Source of the DNA: Adiantum capillus-veneris | Taxonomy: Eukaryota > Streptophyta > Polypodiopsida > Polypodiales > Pteridaceae | DNA length: 64,000 nucleotides | NCBI GenBank assembly: GCA_014529385.2 | Contig: CM043952.1 | Coordinates: 68,083,370 to 68,147,369, forward strand | Direction of reading: 5' to 3' | Part shown: positions 32,152 through 43,739 of the stretch, one piece after another | Layout: each line of letters starts with the position of its first letter | Numbering within the stretch: position 1 is the first letter of the stretch | The notes under the pieces: model-generated | The model's database searches: none | The model's input: the letters and a program-made list of their open reading frames with translations, nothing else | What the model was told of the DNA's origin: nothing | Made by a program: the position numbers and the translations under genes

Positions 32152-32590
32152 TGTATTTGCTATCTCTCTCTTGAAAATACATGCTCATGTATGTGTGCGT
32201 CTGTGTTATCTATGTGTATGTATGTATATTTGTGTTATTTCATTGTAATACTCATACATAATGCAGATACACAATTACACTTAATTACGATATGCACACA
32301 TAGTATATATACATACATAAATATCACAAATAACTAACACATTGTAATACTAGTAAAATTGAATGGAAGACTTACTTGCGTGATCTGTTAAAGTCGATTC
32401 TTGTAGCGAGTTCTGGATGTATGCTGAGCTGATTTTCCTCTAATCCATTTGTAGATATGATTGTAACTTCTGTTTCTCAAAAATAGTAGTGTTGTTTAGT
32501 GATACACCTAATGGACATAAATGGTTTAAACTAGGACATGTAGACCAAAAATACGTGTATTTCTTTGGATGAATATATACACTTTTTGGT
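30450..32590. promoter_or_regulatory. Central spacer, candidate divergent promoter region
   Basis: This is the only sizeable part of the left half nearly free of the 20-bp word. It holds a GC-rich patch at about 31040-31260 with repeated AGCGCTCTTGATGG/AGCGCTCTCGATGG, a second GC-rich patch at about 31440-31690, and three 90-bp tandem units (about 31840-32100). Candidate splice donors are CAG|GTATTT at 31712/31713 (plus) and CAA|GTAAGT at 32376/32375 (minus). They would feed the acceptors at 40803 (plus gene) and 27375 (minus gene). If both were used, the two transcripts would overlap at their 5' ends, so at least one may be wrong. No protein-coding region is convincing here. Confidence 0.35.
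31840..32100. repeat. Three tandem 90-bp units
   Basis: Units carrying CACATATTCCCACACATCG start the same block at about 31842, 31932 and 32022. Each continues through TCTTCCTCTCTTCCACATAC to a CT-rich end. Pyrimidine-rich and close to the candidate promoter. Confidence 0.9.
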
Positions 32591-35500
32591 GACCCTTACC
32601 ACAAGTGGTGGACCTTAAGACCAATGGACTATAAGGACCTCCAAACAATACCTTGTACACTCAATCCTTCTTGGTATCTAGGTTGGACAAGTGGTGGACC
32701 TTGTTCAAATTCTCTAACCACTCTCTCTAACATGGTGACATAATTTAGGTGTGATAAATTCATATCTATGCAAACTAATATCAGTTTAGGCTTGTTAATT
32801 TGAATTTGTTTGAATTTATGTACAATATAATGATTTGAGGTTTGCATATTTGAATTTAGGTGGTATAATGATATCTTTTTGTGGTAAACTTGAATTTAAA
32901 ATCAATTTTGCGTGGAATATTTTAAATTTAAGTAGTAAAATTTAAATTTTTATAAAAAAGTTTGAATTTTAAAATTTGGGCGGGATAGTTTAAAATTTAG
33001 GCGGGATATTTAAGATTTGGGAGGGATATTTTAAATTTAGGCGGGAAGGTTTTGAATTTATAGCGAGATCTCCCTTACATAAGAGAGTATAGGTTGGACA
33101 AGTGGTGGACCTTCAAGCTAGAGCATCCATGCTACTGGACATGATAGGTAGGGAATCTAGTTGAATATTGTATGTATAATATATATGTAATAGATCTAGC
33201 TTGGACAAGTGGTGGACCTTGGAATAAAACCCCATGTAAAACATATCATGCACATTCCAAGTGGTCAAAAAAAATATCATTTAGAATATAGCCTTATAGG
33301 TTGGACAAGTGGTGGACCTTAACACCCAGATATTCTTCATATAATGACATAGCGTGGAAAACTGGTGAATCTTGAGACCAAACCATGCTACTAGCGATAA
33401 TAGCTTGGACAAGTGGTGGACCTTGAAAGTAAACCCCCCATCTACGAAATATCGTGGGTTTAAGGTATTTCGATGGAGCCTAGCATCTTGGAGACATCGT
33501 GCATCTTGCTTCTCTTCATGTTTCAATGGAGCCTATCTTGGACAAATGGTGGAGCATCCTTCTCTCCATGTTTCAATGGACCCTAGCTTGGACAAGTGGT
33601 GGACCTTTACTTCTCTCTATTATTCAATAGAGTTAGCTTGGACAAGTGGTGGACCTTGGAACCAAACCCCCATTTAAAACCTATCATGGTCACTCCAAGT
33701 GGTGAGAAAGAATAACCTTTAAGATATAGCCTTATAGGTTGGACAAGTGGTGGACCTTAACACCCTAATATTCTTAATATAATGACATAGAGTGAAAAAG
33801 TGGTGAATCTTGAGACAAAACCACTCATGCTACTAGCACTAATAGCTTGGACAAGTGGTGGACCTTGAATGTAAACCCCCATGTTTCAATAGAGTTAGCT
33901 TCGACAAATGGTGGAGCATCCTTCTCTCCATGTTTCAATGGACCCTAGCTTGGACAAGTGGTGGACTTTTGTTTCTCTCTATGTTTCAATAGAGTTAGCT
34001 TGGACAAGTGGTGGACCTTGGAACCAAACCCCCATGTAAAACCTATCATGGTCACTCAAGTGGTAATAAAGAATAACCTTTAAGATGTAGCCTTATAGGT
34101 TGGACAAGTGGTGGACCTTAACACGCGCATATTCTTAATATAATGACATAGAGTGGAAAAGTGGTGAATCTTGAGACCAAACCACTCAGGCTACTACCAA
34201 TAATAGCTTGGACAAGTGTGGACCTTGAATGTAAACCCCTCATCGACGACATATCGTGGGTTTAATGTTTCTCGATGGAGCCTAGCATCTTGGAGAGAAG
34301 GTGCACCTTGATTCTCCTATTGTTTCAATGGAGCCTACCTTGGACAAATAGTGGAGCATCCTTCTCTCCATGTTTCAATAGACCCTAGCTTAGACAAGGG
34401 GTGGACCTTTGCTTCTCTCTATGTTTCAATAGAGTTAGCTTGGACAAGTGGTGGACCTTGGAACCAAACCCCCATGTAAAACCTATCATGGTCACTCCAA
34501 GTAGTAAGAAAGAATAACCTTTAAGATGTAGCCTTAAAGGTTGGACAAGTGGTGGACCTTAACACCCTTATATTCTTAATAAAAGTGGTGAAACTTGAGA
34601 CCAAACCACTCAGGCTACTAGCAATAATAGCTTGGACAAGTGGTGGACCTTGAACGTAAACCCCTCATCTACAAAATATCGTGGGTTTAATGTATTTCGA
34701 TGGAGCCTAGCATCCTGGAGACATGGTGCAGCTTGCTTCTCGTCATGCTTCAATGGAGCCCATCTTGGACAAATGGTGAAGCATCCTTCTCTCCATGTTT
34801 CAATGGACCCTAGCTTGGACAAGTGGTGGACCTTTGTTTCTCTCTATGTTTCAATAGAGTTAGCTTGGACAAGTGGTGGACCTTGGAACCAAACCCCCAT
34901 GTAAAACCTATCATGGTCACTCCAAGTGGTAATAAAGAATAACCTTTAAGATGTAGCCTTATAGGTTGGACAAGTGGTGGACCTTAACACGCATATTCTT
35001 AATATAATGACATAGAGTGGAAAAGTGGTGAATCTTGAGACCAAACCACTCAGGCTACTAGCAATAATAGCTTGGACAAGTGTGGACCTTGAATGTAAAC
35101 CCCTCATCTACGACATATCGTGGGTTTAATGTTTTTCGATGGAGCCTAGCATCTTGGAGACATGGTGCACCTTGCTTCTCCTCATGTTTCAATGGAGCCT
35201 ACCTTGGACAAATGGTGGAGCATCCTTCTCTCCATGTTTCAATGGACCCTAGCTTAGACAAGGGGTGGACCTTTGCTTCTCTCTATGTTTCAATAGAGTT
35301 AGCTTGGACAAGTGGTGGACCTTGGAACCAAACCCCCATGTAAAACCTATCATGGTCACTCCAAGTAGTAAGAAAGAATAACCTTTAAGATGTAGCCTTA
35401 TAGGTTGGACAAGTGGTGGACCTTAACACCCACATATTCTTAATAAAAGTGGTGAATCTTGAGACCAAACCACTCAGGCTACTAGCAATAATAGCTTGGA

Positions 35501-38500
35501 CAAGTGGTGGACCTTGAATGTAAACCCCTCATCTACGAAATATCGTGGGTTTAATGTATTTCGATGGAGCCTAGCATCTTGGAGACATGGTGCAGCTTGC
35601 TTCTCGTCATGTTTCAATGGATCCTATCTTGACAAATGGTGGAGCATCCTTCTCTCCATGTTTCAATGGACCCTAGCTTGGACAAGTGGTGGACCTTTGT
35701 TTCTCTCTATGTTTCAATAGAGTTAGCTTGGACAAGTGGTGGACCTTGGAACCAAACCCCCATGTAAAACCTATCATGGTCACTCCAAGTGGTAATAAAG
35801 AATAACCTTTAAGATGTAGCCTTATAGGTTGGACAAGTGGTGGACCTTAACACGCGCATATTCTTAATATAATGACATAGAGTGGAAAAGTGGTGAATCT
35901 TGAGACCAAACCACTCAGGCTACTAGCAATAATAGCTTGGACAAGTGTGGACCTTGAATGTAAACCCCTCATCTACGACATATCGTGGGTTTAATGTTTT
36001 TCGATGGAGCCTAGCATCTTGGAGACATGGTGCACCTTGCTTCTCCTCATGTTTGAATGGAGCCTACCTTGGACAAATGGTGGAGCATCCTTCTCTCCAT
36101 GTTTCAATGGACCCTAGCTTAGACAAGGGGTGGACCTTTGCTTCTCTCTATGTTTCAATAGAGTTAGCTTGGACAAGTGGTGGACCTTGGAACCAAACCC
36201 CCATGTAAAACCTATCATGGTCACTCCAAGTAGTAAGAAAGAATAACCTTTAAGATGTAGCCTTATAGGTTGGACAAGTGGTGGACCTTAACACCCACAT
36301 ATTCTTAATAAAAGTGGTGAATCTTGAGACCAAACCACTCACGCTACTAGCAATAATAGCTTGGACAAGTGGTGGACCTTGAATGTAAACCCCTCATCTA
36401 CGAAATATCGTGGGTTTAATGTATTTCGATGGAGCCTAGCATCTTGGAGACATGGTGCAGCTTGCTTCTCGTCATGTTTCAATGGAGCCTATCTTGGACA
36501 AATGGTGGAGCATCCTTCTCTCCATGTTTCAATGGACCCTAGCTTGGACAAGTGGTGGACCTTTGTTTCTCTCTATGTTTCAATAGAGTTAGCTTGGACA
36601 AGTGGTGGACCTTGGAACCAAACCCCATGTAAAACCTATCATGGTCACTCCAAGTGGTAATAAAGAATAACCTTTAAGATGTAGCCTTATAGGTTGGACA
36701 AGTGGTGGACCTTAACACGCGCATATTCTTAATATAATGACATAGAGTGGAAAAGTGGTGAATCTTGAGACCAAACCACTCAGGCTACTACCAATAATAG
36801 CTTGGACAAGTGTTGGACCTTGAATGTAAACCCCTCATCTACGACATATCATGGGTTTAATGTTTTTCGATGGAGCCTAGCATCTTGGAGTCATGGTGCA
36901 CCTTGATTCTCCTCATGTTTCAATGGAGCCTACCTTGGACAAATGGTGGAGCATCCTTCTCTCCATGTTTCAATGGACCCTAGCTTAGACAAGGGGTGGA
37001 CCTTTGCTTCTCTCTATGTTTCAATAGAGTTAGCTTGGACAAGTGGTGGACCTTGGAACCAAACCCCCATGTAAAACCTATCATGGTCACTCCAAGTAGT
37101 AAGAAAGAATAACCTTTAAGATGTAGCCTTATAGGTTGGACAAGTGGTGGACCTTAACACCCACATATTCTTAATAAAAGTGGTGAATCTTGAGACCAAA
37201 CCACTCACGCTACTAGCAATAATAGCTAGGGATAACCATTAAGATATAGTCTTTCAAGAGGTGAGAAAGAATAACCATTAAGATATAGTCTTATAGGTTG
37301 GACAAGTGGTGGACCTTAACACCCAAATATTCTTAATATAATGATAGAGAGTGGAAAAGTGGTGAATCTTGAGACCAAACCACTCATGCTACTAGCGATA
37401 ATAGGTTGGACAAATTGTTGATCTTGAATGTAAACTCCCCATGTACAAAATAACGTGGGTTTAAGGTATTTCGATGGAGTCTAGAATCTTGGAGATATGG
37501 TGCAGCTTGCTTCTCTTCATGTTTCAATGGAGTCTATCTTGGACAAATGGTGGAGCATCCTTCTCTCCATGTTTCAATAGACCCTAGCTTAGACAAGTGG
37601 TGGACCTTTGCTTCTCTCTATGTTTGAATAGAGTTAGCTTGGACAAGTGGTGGACCTTGGAACCAAACCCCCATGTAAAACCTTTCATGGTCACTCCAAG
37701 TGGTCAGAAAGAATAACCATTAAGATATAGTCTTATAGGTTGGACAAGTGGTGGACCTTAATACCCAAATATTCTTAATATAATAACACAGAGTGAAAAA
37801 GTGGTGAATCTTGAGACCAAACCCCTCATGCTACTAGCGTTAATAGGTTGGACAACTGGTGGACCTTGAATGTAAACCTTCCATGTTTCAATAGAGTTAG
37901 CTTTGACAAATGGTGGAGCATCCTTCTCTCCATGTTTCAATGGAGCCTAGCTTGGACAAGTGGTGGACCTTTTGCTTCTCTCTATGAGAAGAATAAAGTT
38001 AGCTTGGATAAGTGGTGGACCTTGGAACTAAACCCCTATGTAAAACATATCATGGACATTTCAAGTGGTGAGAAAGAATACCCTTTAAGATATACGCTTA
38101 TAGGTTGGACAAGTGGTTGACCTTAACACCTAGATCTTCTTTATATAACGACATAGAGTGGAAAAGTGGTAAATCTTGAGACCCAACCACTAGTGCTACT
38201 AGGGATAATAGCTTGGAAAAGTGACTGACCTTGACGTTAAACCCCACATGTAAACAATATCGTGGGTTTAAGGTATTTCAATGGATCCTAGAATCTTGGA
38301 GACATGGTGCAGATTGCTTCCCTTCATGTTTCAATGGAGCCTATCTTGGACAAATGGTGGAGCATCCTTCTCTCCATGTTTCAATGGAGCCTAGCTTGGA
38401 CAAGTGGTGGACCTTTGCTTCTCTCTATGTTTCAATAGAGTTAGCTTGGACAAGTGGTGGGCCTTGGAACCAAACTCCCATGTAAAACCTATCTTGGTAA

Positions 38501-40740
38501 CTCCAAGTGGTGAGAAAGAATAAAGTTTAAGATATGGCCTTATAGGTTGGACAAGTGGTGGACCTTAGCACCCATATATTCTTAATAGAATGACATAGAG
38601 TGGAAAAATGGTGAATCTTGAGACCAAACCACTCATGCTACTAGAGATAATAGGTTGGACAAGTGGTGGACCTTGAATGTAAACCCCCCATGTACAAAAT
38701 ATCATGGGTTTGAGGTATTTCAATGGAGCCTAGCATCTTGGAGACATGGTGTAGCTTGCTTCTCTTCATGTTTCAATGGAGTGTATCTTGGACAAATGGT
38801 GGAGCATCCTTCTCTCCATGTTTCAATGGACCCTAGCTTGGACAAGTGGTGGACCTTTGATTCTCTCTATGTTTCAATAGAGTTAGCTTGGACAAGTGGT
38901 GGACCTTGAAACAAAACCCCCATGTAAAACCTATGCTGGTCACTCCAAGTGGTGAGAAAGAATAACCCTTAAGATATAGCCTTATAGGTTGGACAAGTGG
39001 TGGACCTTAACACCCAAATATTCTTAATATAATGACATAGAGTGAAAAAGTGGTGAATCTTGAGACCAAACCACTCATGCTACTAGCGTTAATAGGTTGG
39101 ACAAGTGGTGGACCTTGAATGTAAACCCCCCATGTTTCAATAGAGTTAGCTTCGACAAATGGTAGAGGATCCTTCTCTCCATGTTTCAATGGAGCCTAGC
39201 TTGGACAAGTGGTGGACCTTTGTTTCTCTCTATGTTTCAATAGAGTTAGCTTGGACAGGTGGTGGACCTTGGAGCCAAACCCCCATGTAAAACATATCAT
39301 GGACATTTCAAGTGGTGAGAAAGAATACCCTTTAAGATATACCCTTATAGGTTGGACAAGTGGTCGACCTTAACACCCAGATCTTCTTAACGTAATGACA
39401 TAGAGTGGAAAAGTGGTGAATCTTCAGACCAAACCACTCATGCTACTAGAGATAATAGGTTGGACAAGTGGTGGACCTTGAATGTAAACTCCCCATGTAC
39501 AAAATATCATGGGTTTAAGGTATTTCAATGGATCTTAGCATCTTGGAGACATGGTGCAGCTTGCTTCTCTTCATGTTTCAATGGAGCCTATCTTGGACAA
39601 ATGGTGGAGCATCCTTCTCTCCATGTTTCAATGGACCCTAGCTTAGACAAGTGGTGGACCTTTGCTTCTCTCTATGTTTCAATAGAGTTAGCTTGGACAA
39701 GTGGTGGAACTTGGAACCAAACCCCCATGTAAAACCTATCATGGTCATTCCAAGTGGTGAGAAAGAATACCCTTTAAGATATAGCCTTATAGGTTGGACA
39801 AGTGGTGGACCTTAACACCCAGATCTTCTTAATATAATGACATAGAGTAGAAAAGTGGTGAATCTTGACATCAAACCACTCATGCTACTAGTGATAATAG
39901 GTTGGACAAGTGGTGGACCTTGAATGTAAACCCCCCATGTACGAAATATCATGGGTTTAAGATATTTCAATGGAGCCTAGCATTTTGGAGACATGGTGCA
40001 GCTTGCTTCTCTTCATGTTTCAATCAAACCTGGCTTGGACAAATGGTGGAGCATCCTTCTCTCCATGTTTCAATGGAGCCTAGCTTGGACAAGTGGTGGA
40101 CCTTTGATTCTCTCTATGTTTCAATAGAGTTAGCTTGGACAAGTGGTGGACCTTGGAACCGTACCCCTATGTAAAACCCATCATGTGCATTCCAAGTGGT
40201 GGTAAATAATACCATTTAAGATATAGCCTTATAGGTTGGACAAGTGGTGGACCTTAACACCCAGATCTTCTTAATATAATGACATAGAGTGGAAAAGTGG
40301 TGAATCTTGAGACCAAACCACTCATGCTACTAGGGATAATAGGTTGGACAAGTGGTGGACCTTGAATTTAAACCCCACATATACAAAATATCATGGGTTT
40401 AAGGTATTTCAATGGAGCCTAGCATCTCAAAGACATGGTGCATCTTGTTTCTCTTCATGTTTCAATGGAGCCTATTTTGGACAAATGGTGGAGCATCCTT
40501 CTCTCCATGTTTCAATGGACCCTAGATTGGACAAGTGGTGGACCTTTGCTTCTCTCTATGTTTCAATATAGTTAGCCTATATTAGACAATTAGTAGACCT
40601 CCAATCTCTCCATGTTGTCTAGAGCTAAGCTTGGACAAGTGGTGGACCTTACTTCTCCCTTCCCTTAGTTTACTAGCTTAAATGATCACTATGTATACTT
40701 GCTTAGATCTAGCTTGAACAAGTGGTGGAACTTGTATTCA
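32590..40740 (+). repeat. Repeat array 2 with 442-bp and 865-bp higher-order periods
   Basis: Densest array of the word TTGGACAAGTGGTGGACCTT (plus strand), mixed with the block TCCATGTTTCAATGGA and with TCTCTCTATGTTTCAATAGA. In the middle, matching positions 34632, 35496 and 36361, and 35080 and 35945, repeat with an 864-865-bp step made of two unequal half-units. To the right (39460, 39902, 40344) the step is 442 bp. The array ends just before the acceptor at 40803, so it is probably the large first intron of the plus-strand gene. The many 60-100-codon frames (DKWWTLNVNP and similar) are repeat artefacts. Confidence 0.92.
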
Positions 40741-40808
40741 CACAAACTTAATCCATTACAAAAAAGTATATGTTAAAATAACATTTGGTTTTTTTTGTTT
40801 CAGGAAAG

Positions 40809-41996
40809 ATGGCTCCAAAAAAACAGGTTGCAAGGGTTGCTGTCTCAGTTGACTATACTTGCAATGATCTTAGGAAATGGTATTTGGACATACATGGTAT
40901 AGAGGGTGCACAATTTCATAAGGTGCATCTATTTATTGCCAAAAAGGATAATGACAGCTTGTTTGAAGATGTTGGACAAGTTGTGGAAGCATCTGTCTCT
41001 GTAGTTGATAGTCATCCAGAGGTGGAATGCATTGACATTCTAGTTCCAATGAATCTAGAATTTCAACTATCTCCAGGAGCATATGCATTGGAGCGCATGT
41101 CTAGAAACAAAGAAGAGACAATGTTTTCTCGAGGATGGAAGTTTGCAGAATCAAATCCAAATATCACAGCAGATCAACTTCAAAGCTCCATCATTGCCAC
41201 ACTACAACGAAAAAAGGTGAAAGCTTCACGACCACCATCCACAAAGAAGCAAGCAAAAGTGCAGAAAGTAGAAGCTAAGCGAACTAGCTCCATTTTGGAT
41301 GTAGACAAGGCATCTTTGGCATCCTCATCAACAGAGGGTTCAATGTCAAAGATGAGAATTGTGGATCCAGATGTTTTAGAAGCTGAGGCCATGAAAGGAC
41401 AAGAAAAAGATACAGGTGGAATGAATAAGTACATAAATTATTTTCCTTTCCAATATAGGGAATTTGATATCCCTATTCAAAATTGTTGGCTTGCTCCTGA
41501 TCACTATAATGCACGTATTATGGATAAAAAACACGCTGAAAGTGTGTTATTTGGATTTTCACGGAGTACGACCAAGCCTGCAGCATGTGCATATTTGATG
41601 CCTGTTCGAAATGCAAAATCAAAGAAGGGGACTCCTTTGGCAGTAGAAGAGGTAGAGGAGCAAAAAATTAAAGATTATCATTATTGGATTCTTGATGGGC
41701 AGCATTCAATCTATGCTGCAAAAGTTTTGCTTCACAATGAACAAAACAACAAAGAGATCTTTGAAAGACTGATTAGCGTGTATAAATTTAGAAAGGCTCG
41801 CATTGTTGTGAATGCTCCTCCATTTGTTGCAACTGCTATATCTGCCATTGCAAATGAGGAGGCTCAGGCATTGTATGTCAAGCAACCTTACAGCCAAATA
41901 TTGAGACATTTACGGAGTCAATGGATCTTCGCAGGACGACCACCAAAGGCAGCAAGTGGAATTGCAGAGGGACATGCATCTCGTGCCGGATGGGAT
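40809..41996 (+). CDS. Plus-strand cargo gene, constant exon 1: ParB/DGQHR-like domain
   Basis: Codes for residues 1-396. The first ATG (40809) lies five bases after a strong acceptor (TTTTTTTGTTTCAG ending 40803), so the upstream exon is untranslated. Residues about 130-205 are basic and low-complexity. The segment about 205-345 has FDIPIQNCWLAPDHYNARIM and then YHYWILDGQHSIYAAKVLL (DGQHS at 296-300), resembling the nucleotide-binding core of ParB/Srx and DGQHR proteins. The exon ends at a donor GAT|GTAAGT in phase 0, an 84-nt intron follows, and the frame continues at 42081. The family match is by motif; DNA or nucleotide binding is inferred. Unspliced, the frame would stop at 42032. Confidence 0.75.
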
Positions 41997-42080
41997 GTAA
42001 GTTATTTTCTTTGTCTTTTTGATAGTGTTTAATTAACAAATCTTGCTCAATAGTTTAATTATTTCTCTATTTCTTTTCAG

Positions 42081-43461
42081 GGTTTTCTTCGATTGGCAAG
42101 AATGAGTGCAGCAGCAAGTTGGATTGCTAAACAGGCACACATGGTCACCTACTCTGATTTAGTTTATGATTGCTGGATAGAAATCATTGAAAATCTAGAA
42201 GAGGAGAATAAGAAACCCCCAACAACTGTATTTAGATATCTTTGTGGCCTTGAGGAATCAGAGGTAAAGACTATTCAAGAAGAGATTAGAGATGAGAAGA
42301 TTTTACTGTCAAAGAGTGCAAAGGATGGTGATGCAACTGACATGTATGATCGAATCAAGCAGTTGAAGCAAGACAAATTGATTCAAGATGCACTTCTTGA
42401 AGGCTTCAACAATTTGAATGAGTCTTCACCATGTAAAGACTGGGAGGAGGTGGTCAAAATGTATAACATCAATGATGTTGTTTATAAAACAATTTTAATG
42501 CTATGCGAGGAATGGATCAGATCTAGTTTGACGCGTGGAACAAAGAAAATGGCTTTTCCAGATGGAGCAATAAAATACATGCAATGGGCAATTCACCTTC
42601 AAAAGGAGAAAACTGAGCCTAGAGATTTGCCATGGTCAATCTATGTGGTGAGCCTACAAATGGAAGGCAATCTCTACTTGATGCGCCACTTCAATAATAA
42701 AGTGCCTATTGGCTTATGTGTTTTAGATATGACAAAAAACGTTGGAGGCAATTTGAAGTGGAGTGAGGAGACATTTAACAATGCTTTGGATGGGATCTTG
42801 GCTATTGCTGGAGGGTCAACAGATCCTGGATTTGTCTTTCTTGCATTTGTGGATTTCACTAACTTCACAAAATTGCAATGTGCCTTTCACGCCATGGGAG
42901 ATAATTTGAGCTACCATTGTTGTGGTGCATTGCATCACTTTCCATCAGCTCCTTGCAAAGGAGCAATTCAATTCCTAACAGTTATTGCCTTCTTGGGACA
43001 AGGCAATGCATTTGAAGACCTGAGAAGAAGATCAGAGGAACATCCCATGCCAATTGATTGTTCTCTTCTTCAAGTAGCAGATAACGATATGTCAGATTTG
43101 CAATATTTGGAGGCCAAAAAAAGAGCTTTGGTCAAGCACTACATTCGTACATATTGTTTTGAAGACCGCAAGCTTGTTGATGTTTTTGGTGATGGCTCCT
43201 TGGTTGCACAAGAAGGAATACAACAGAAAAAAGAAGTCATCTGCTTAATTGATAGTGTGGAGGAGGCAAAAAGCATGGAGACCATGCTGCTAGACTTTGT
43301 TAAGTCTCATGAAGATATAGAAAAATGGGCTGGACTTCAACAATCCACTTCGCAATCAGGCGACATTGTGCCTGTTACAGAGGAGTGCTCTCCACAAAGA
43401 GAAGAAGAACAACAACAACACCATCCTCTGTCAATGGAGGACTTTTTGGAAATGGAGACAC
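42081..43461 (+). CDS. Plus-strand cargo gene, constant exon 2: degenerate DNA methyltransferase-like region
   Basis: Codes for residues 397-856 plus one base. It starts after TTCTTTTCAG (42080) in frame with exon 1. About 465-545 is helical and charged (EEIRDEKILLSKSA). The second half resembles a beta-class DNA methyltransferase in a ParB-methylase order. CVLDMTKNVGGN (Asp612) sits where DPPY is expected, GFVFLAFVDFTNFTKLQ looks like the following strand, and LVDVFGDGSLVAQEG (762-776) resembles the AdoMet-binding FxGxG motif before VICLID. The DPPY motif is not conserved, so it is probably not an active enzyme. A Gln-rich tail (EEEQQQHH) precedes a donor CAC|GTATGT at 43461/43462. Without splicing, the protein ends three residues later (43472). 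The methyltransferase reading is moderate to low confidence; the exon itself is solid. Confidence 0.72.
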
Positions 43462-43739
43462 GTATGTTTTGAGTTTCTTGTGCATGTTAGTGTTTCTTGT
43501 TACTGATTTGATACTCTTAATGTTAGATTTTGCTTTATATAGTATTGATTGAGCTTGTATTTTTTATCTCAAGCATTCAAGGTTTGAATGTAAATAGTAA
43601 ATTACTTGAGTTTTTGAATGGTGGATCTGTAGACTAAAACTAAAACATTTAATACTCACAAAGACTTAATTACTTAAGAGCTTGAACTCAATAAGTTTTG
43701 GACCTTTTATCAATACCCCCTTGATATGATACATTAGAT

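Noticed and set aside
27970-40571. Many plus-strand ORFs of 60-100 codons (MSKYPLSL..., DKWWTLNVNP...)
   Set aside because: They recur with the tandem period, lie in presumed introns, and are the translated repeat word. No start or domain is independent of the repeat.
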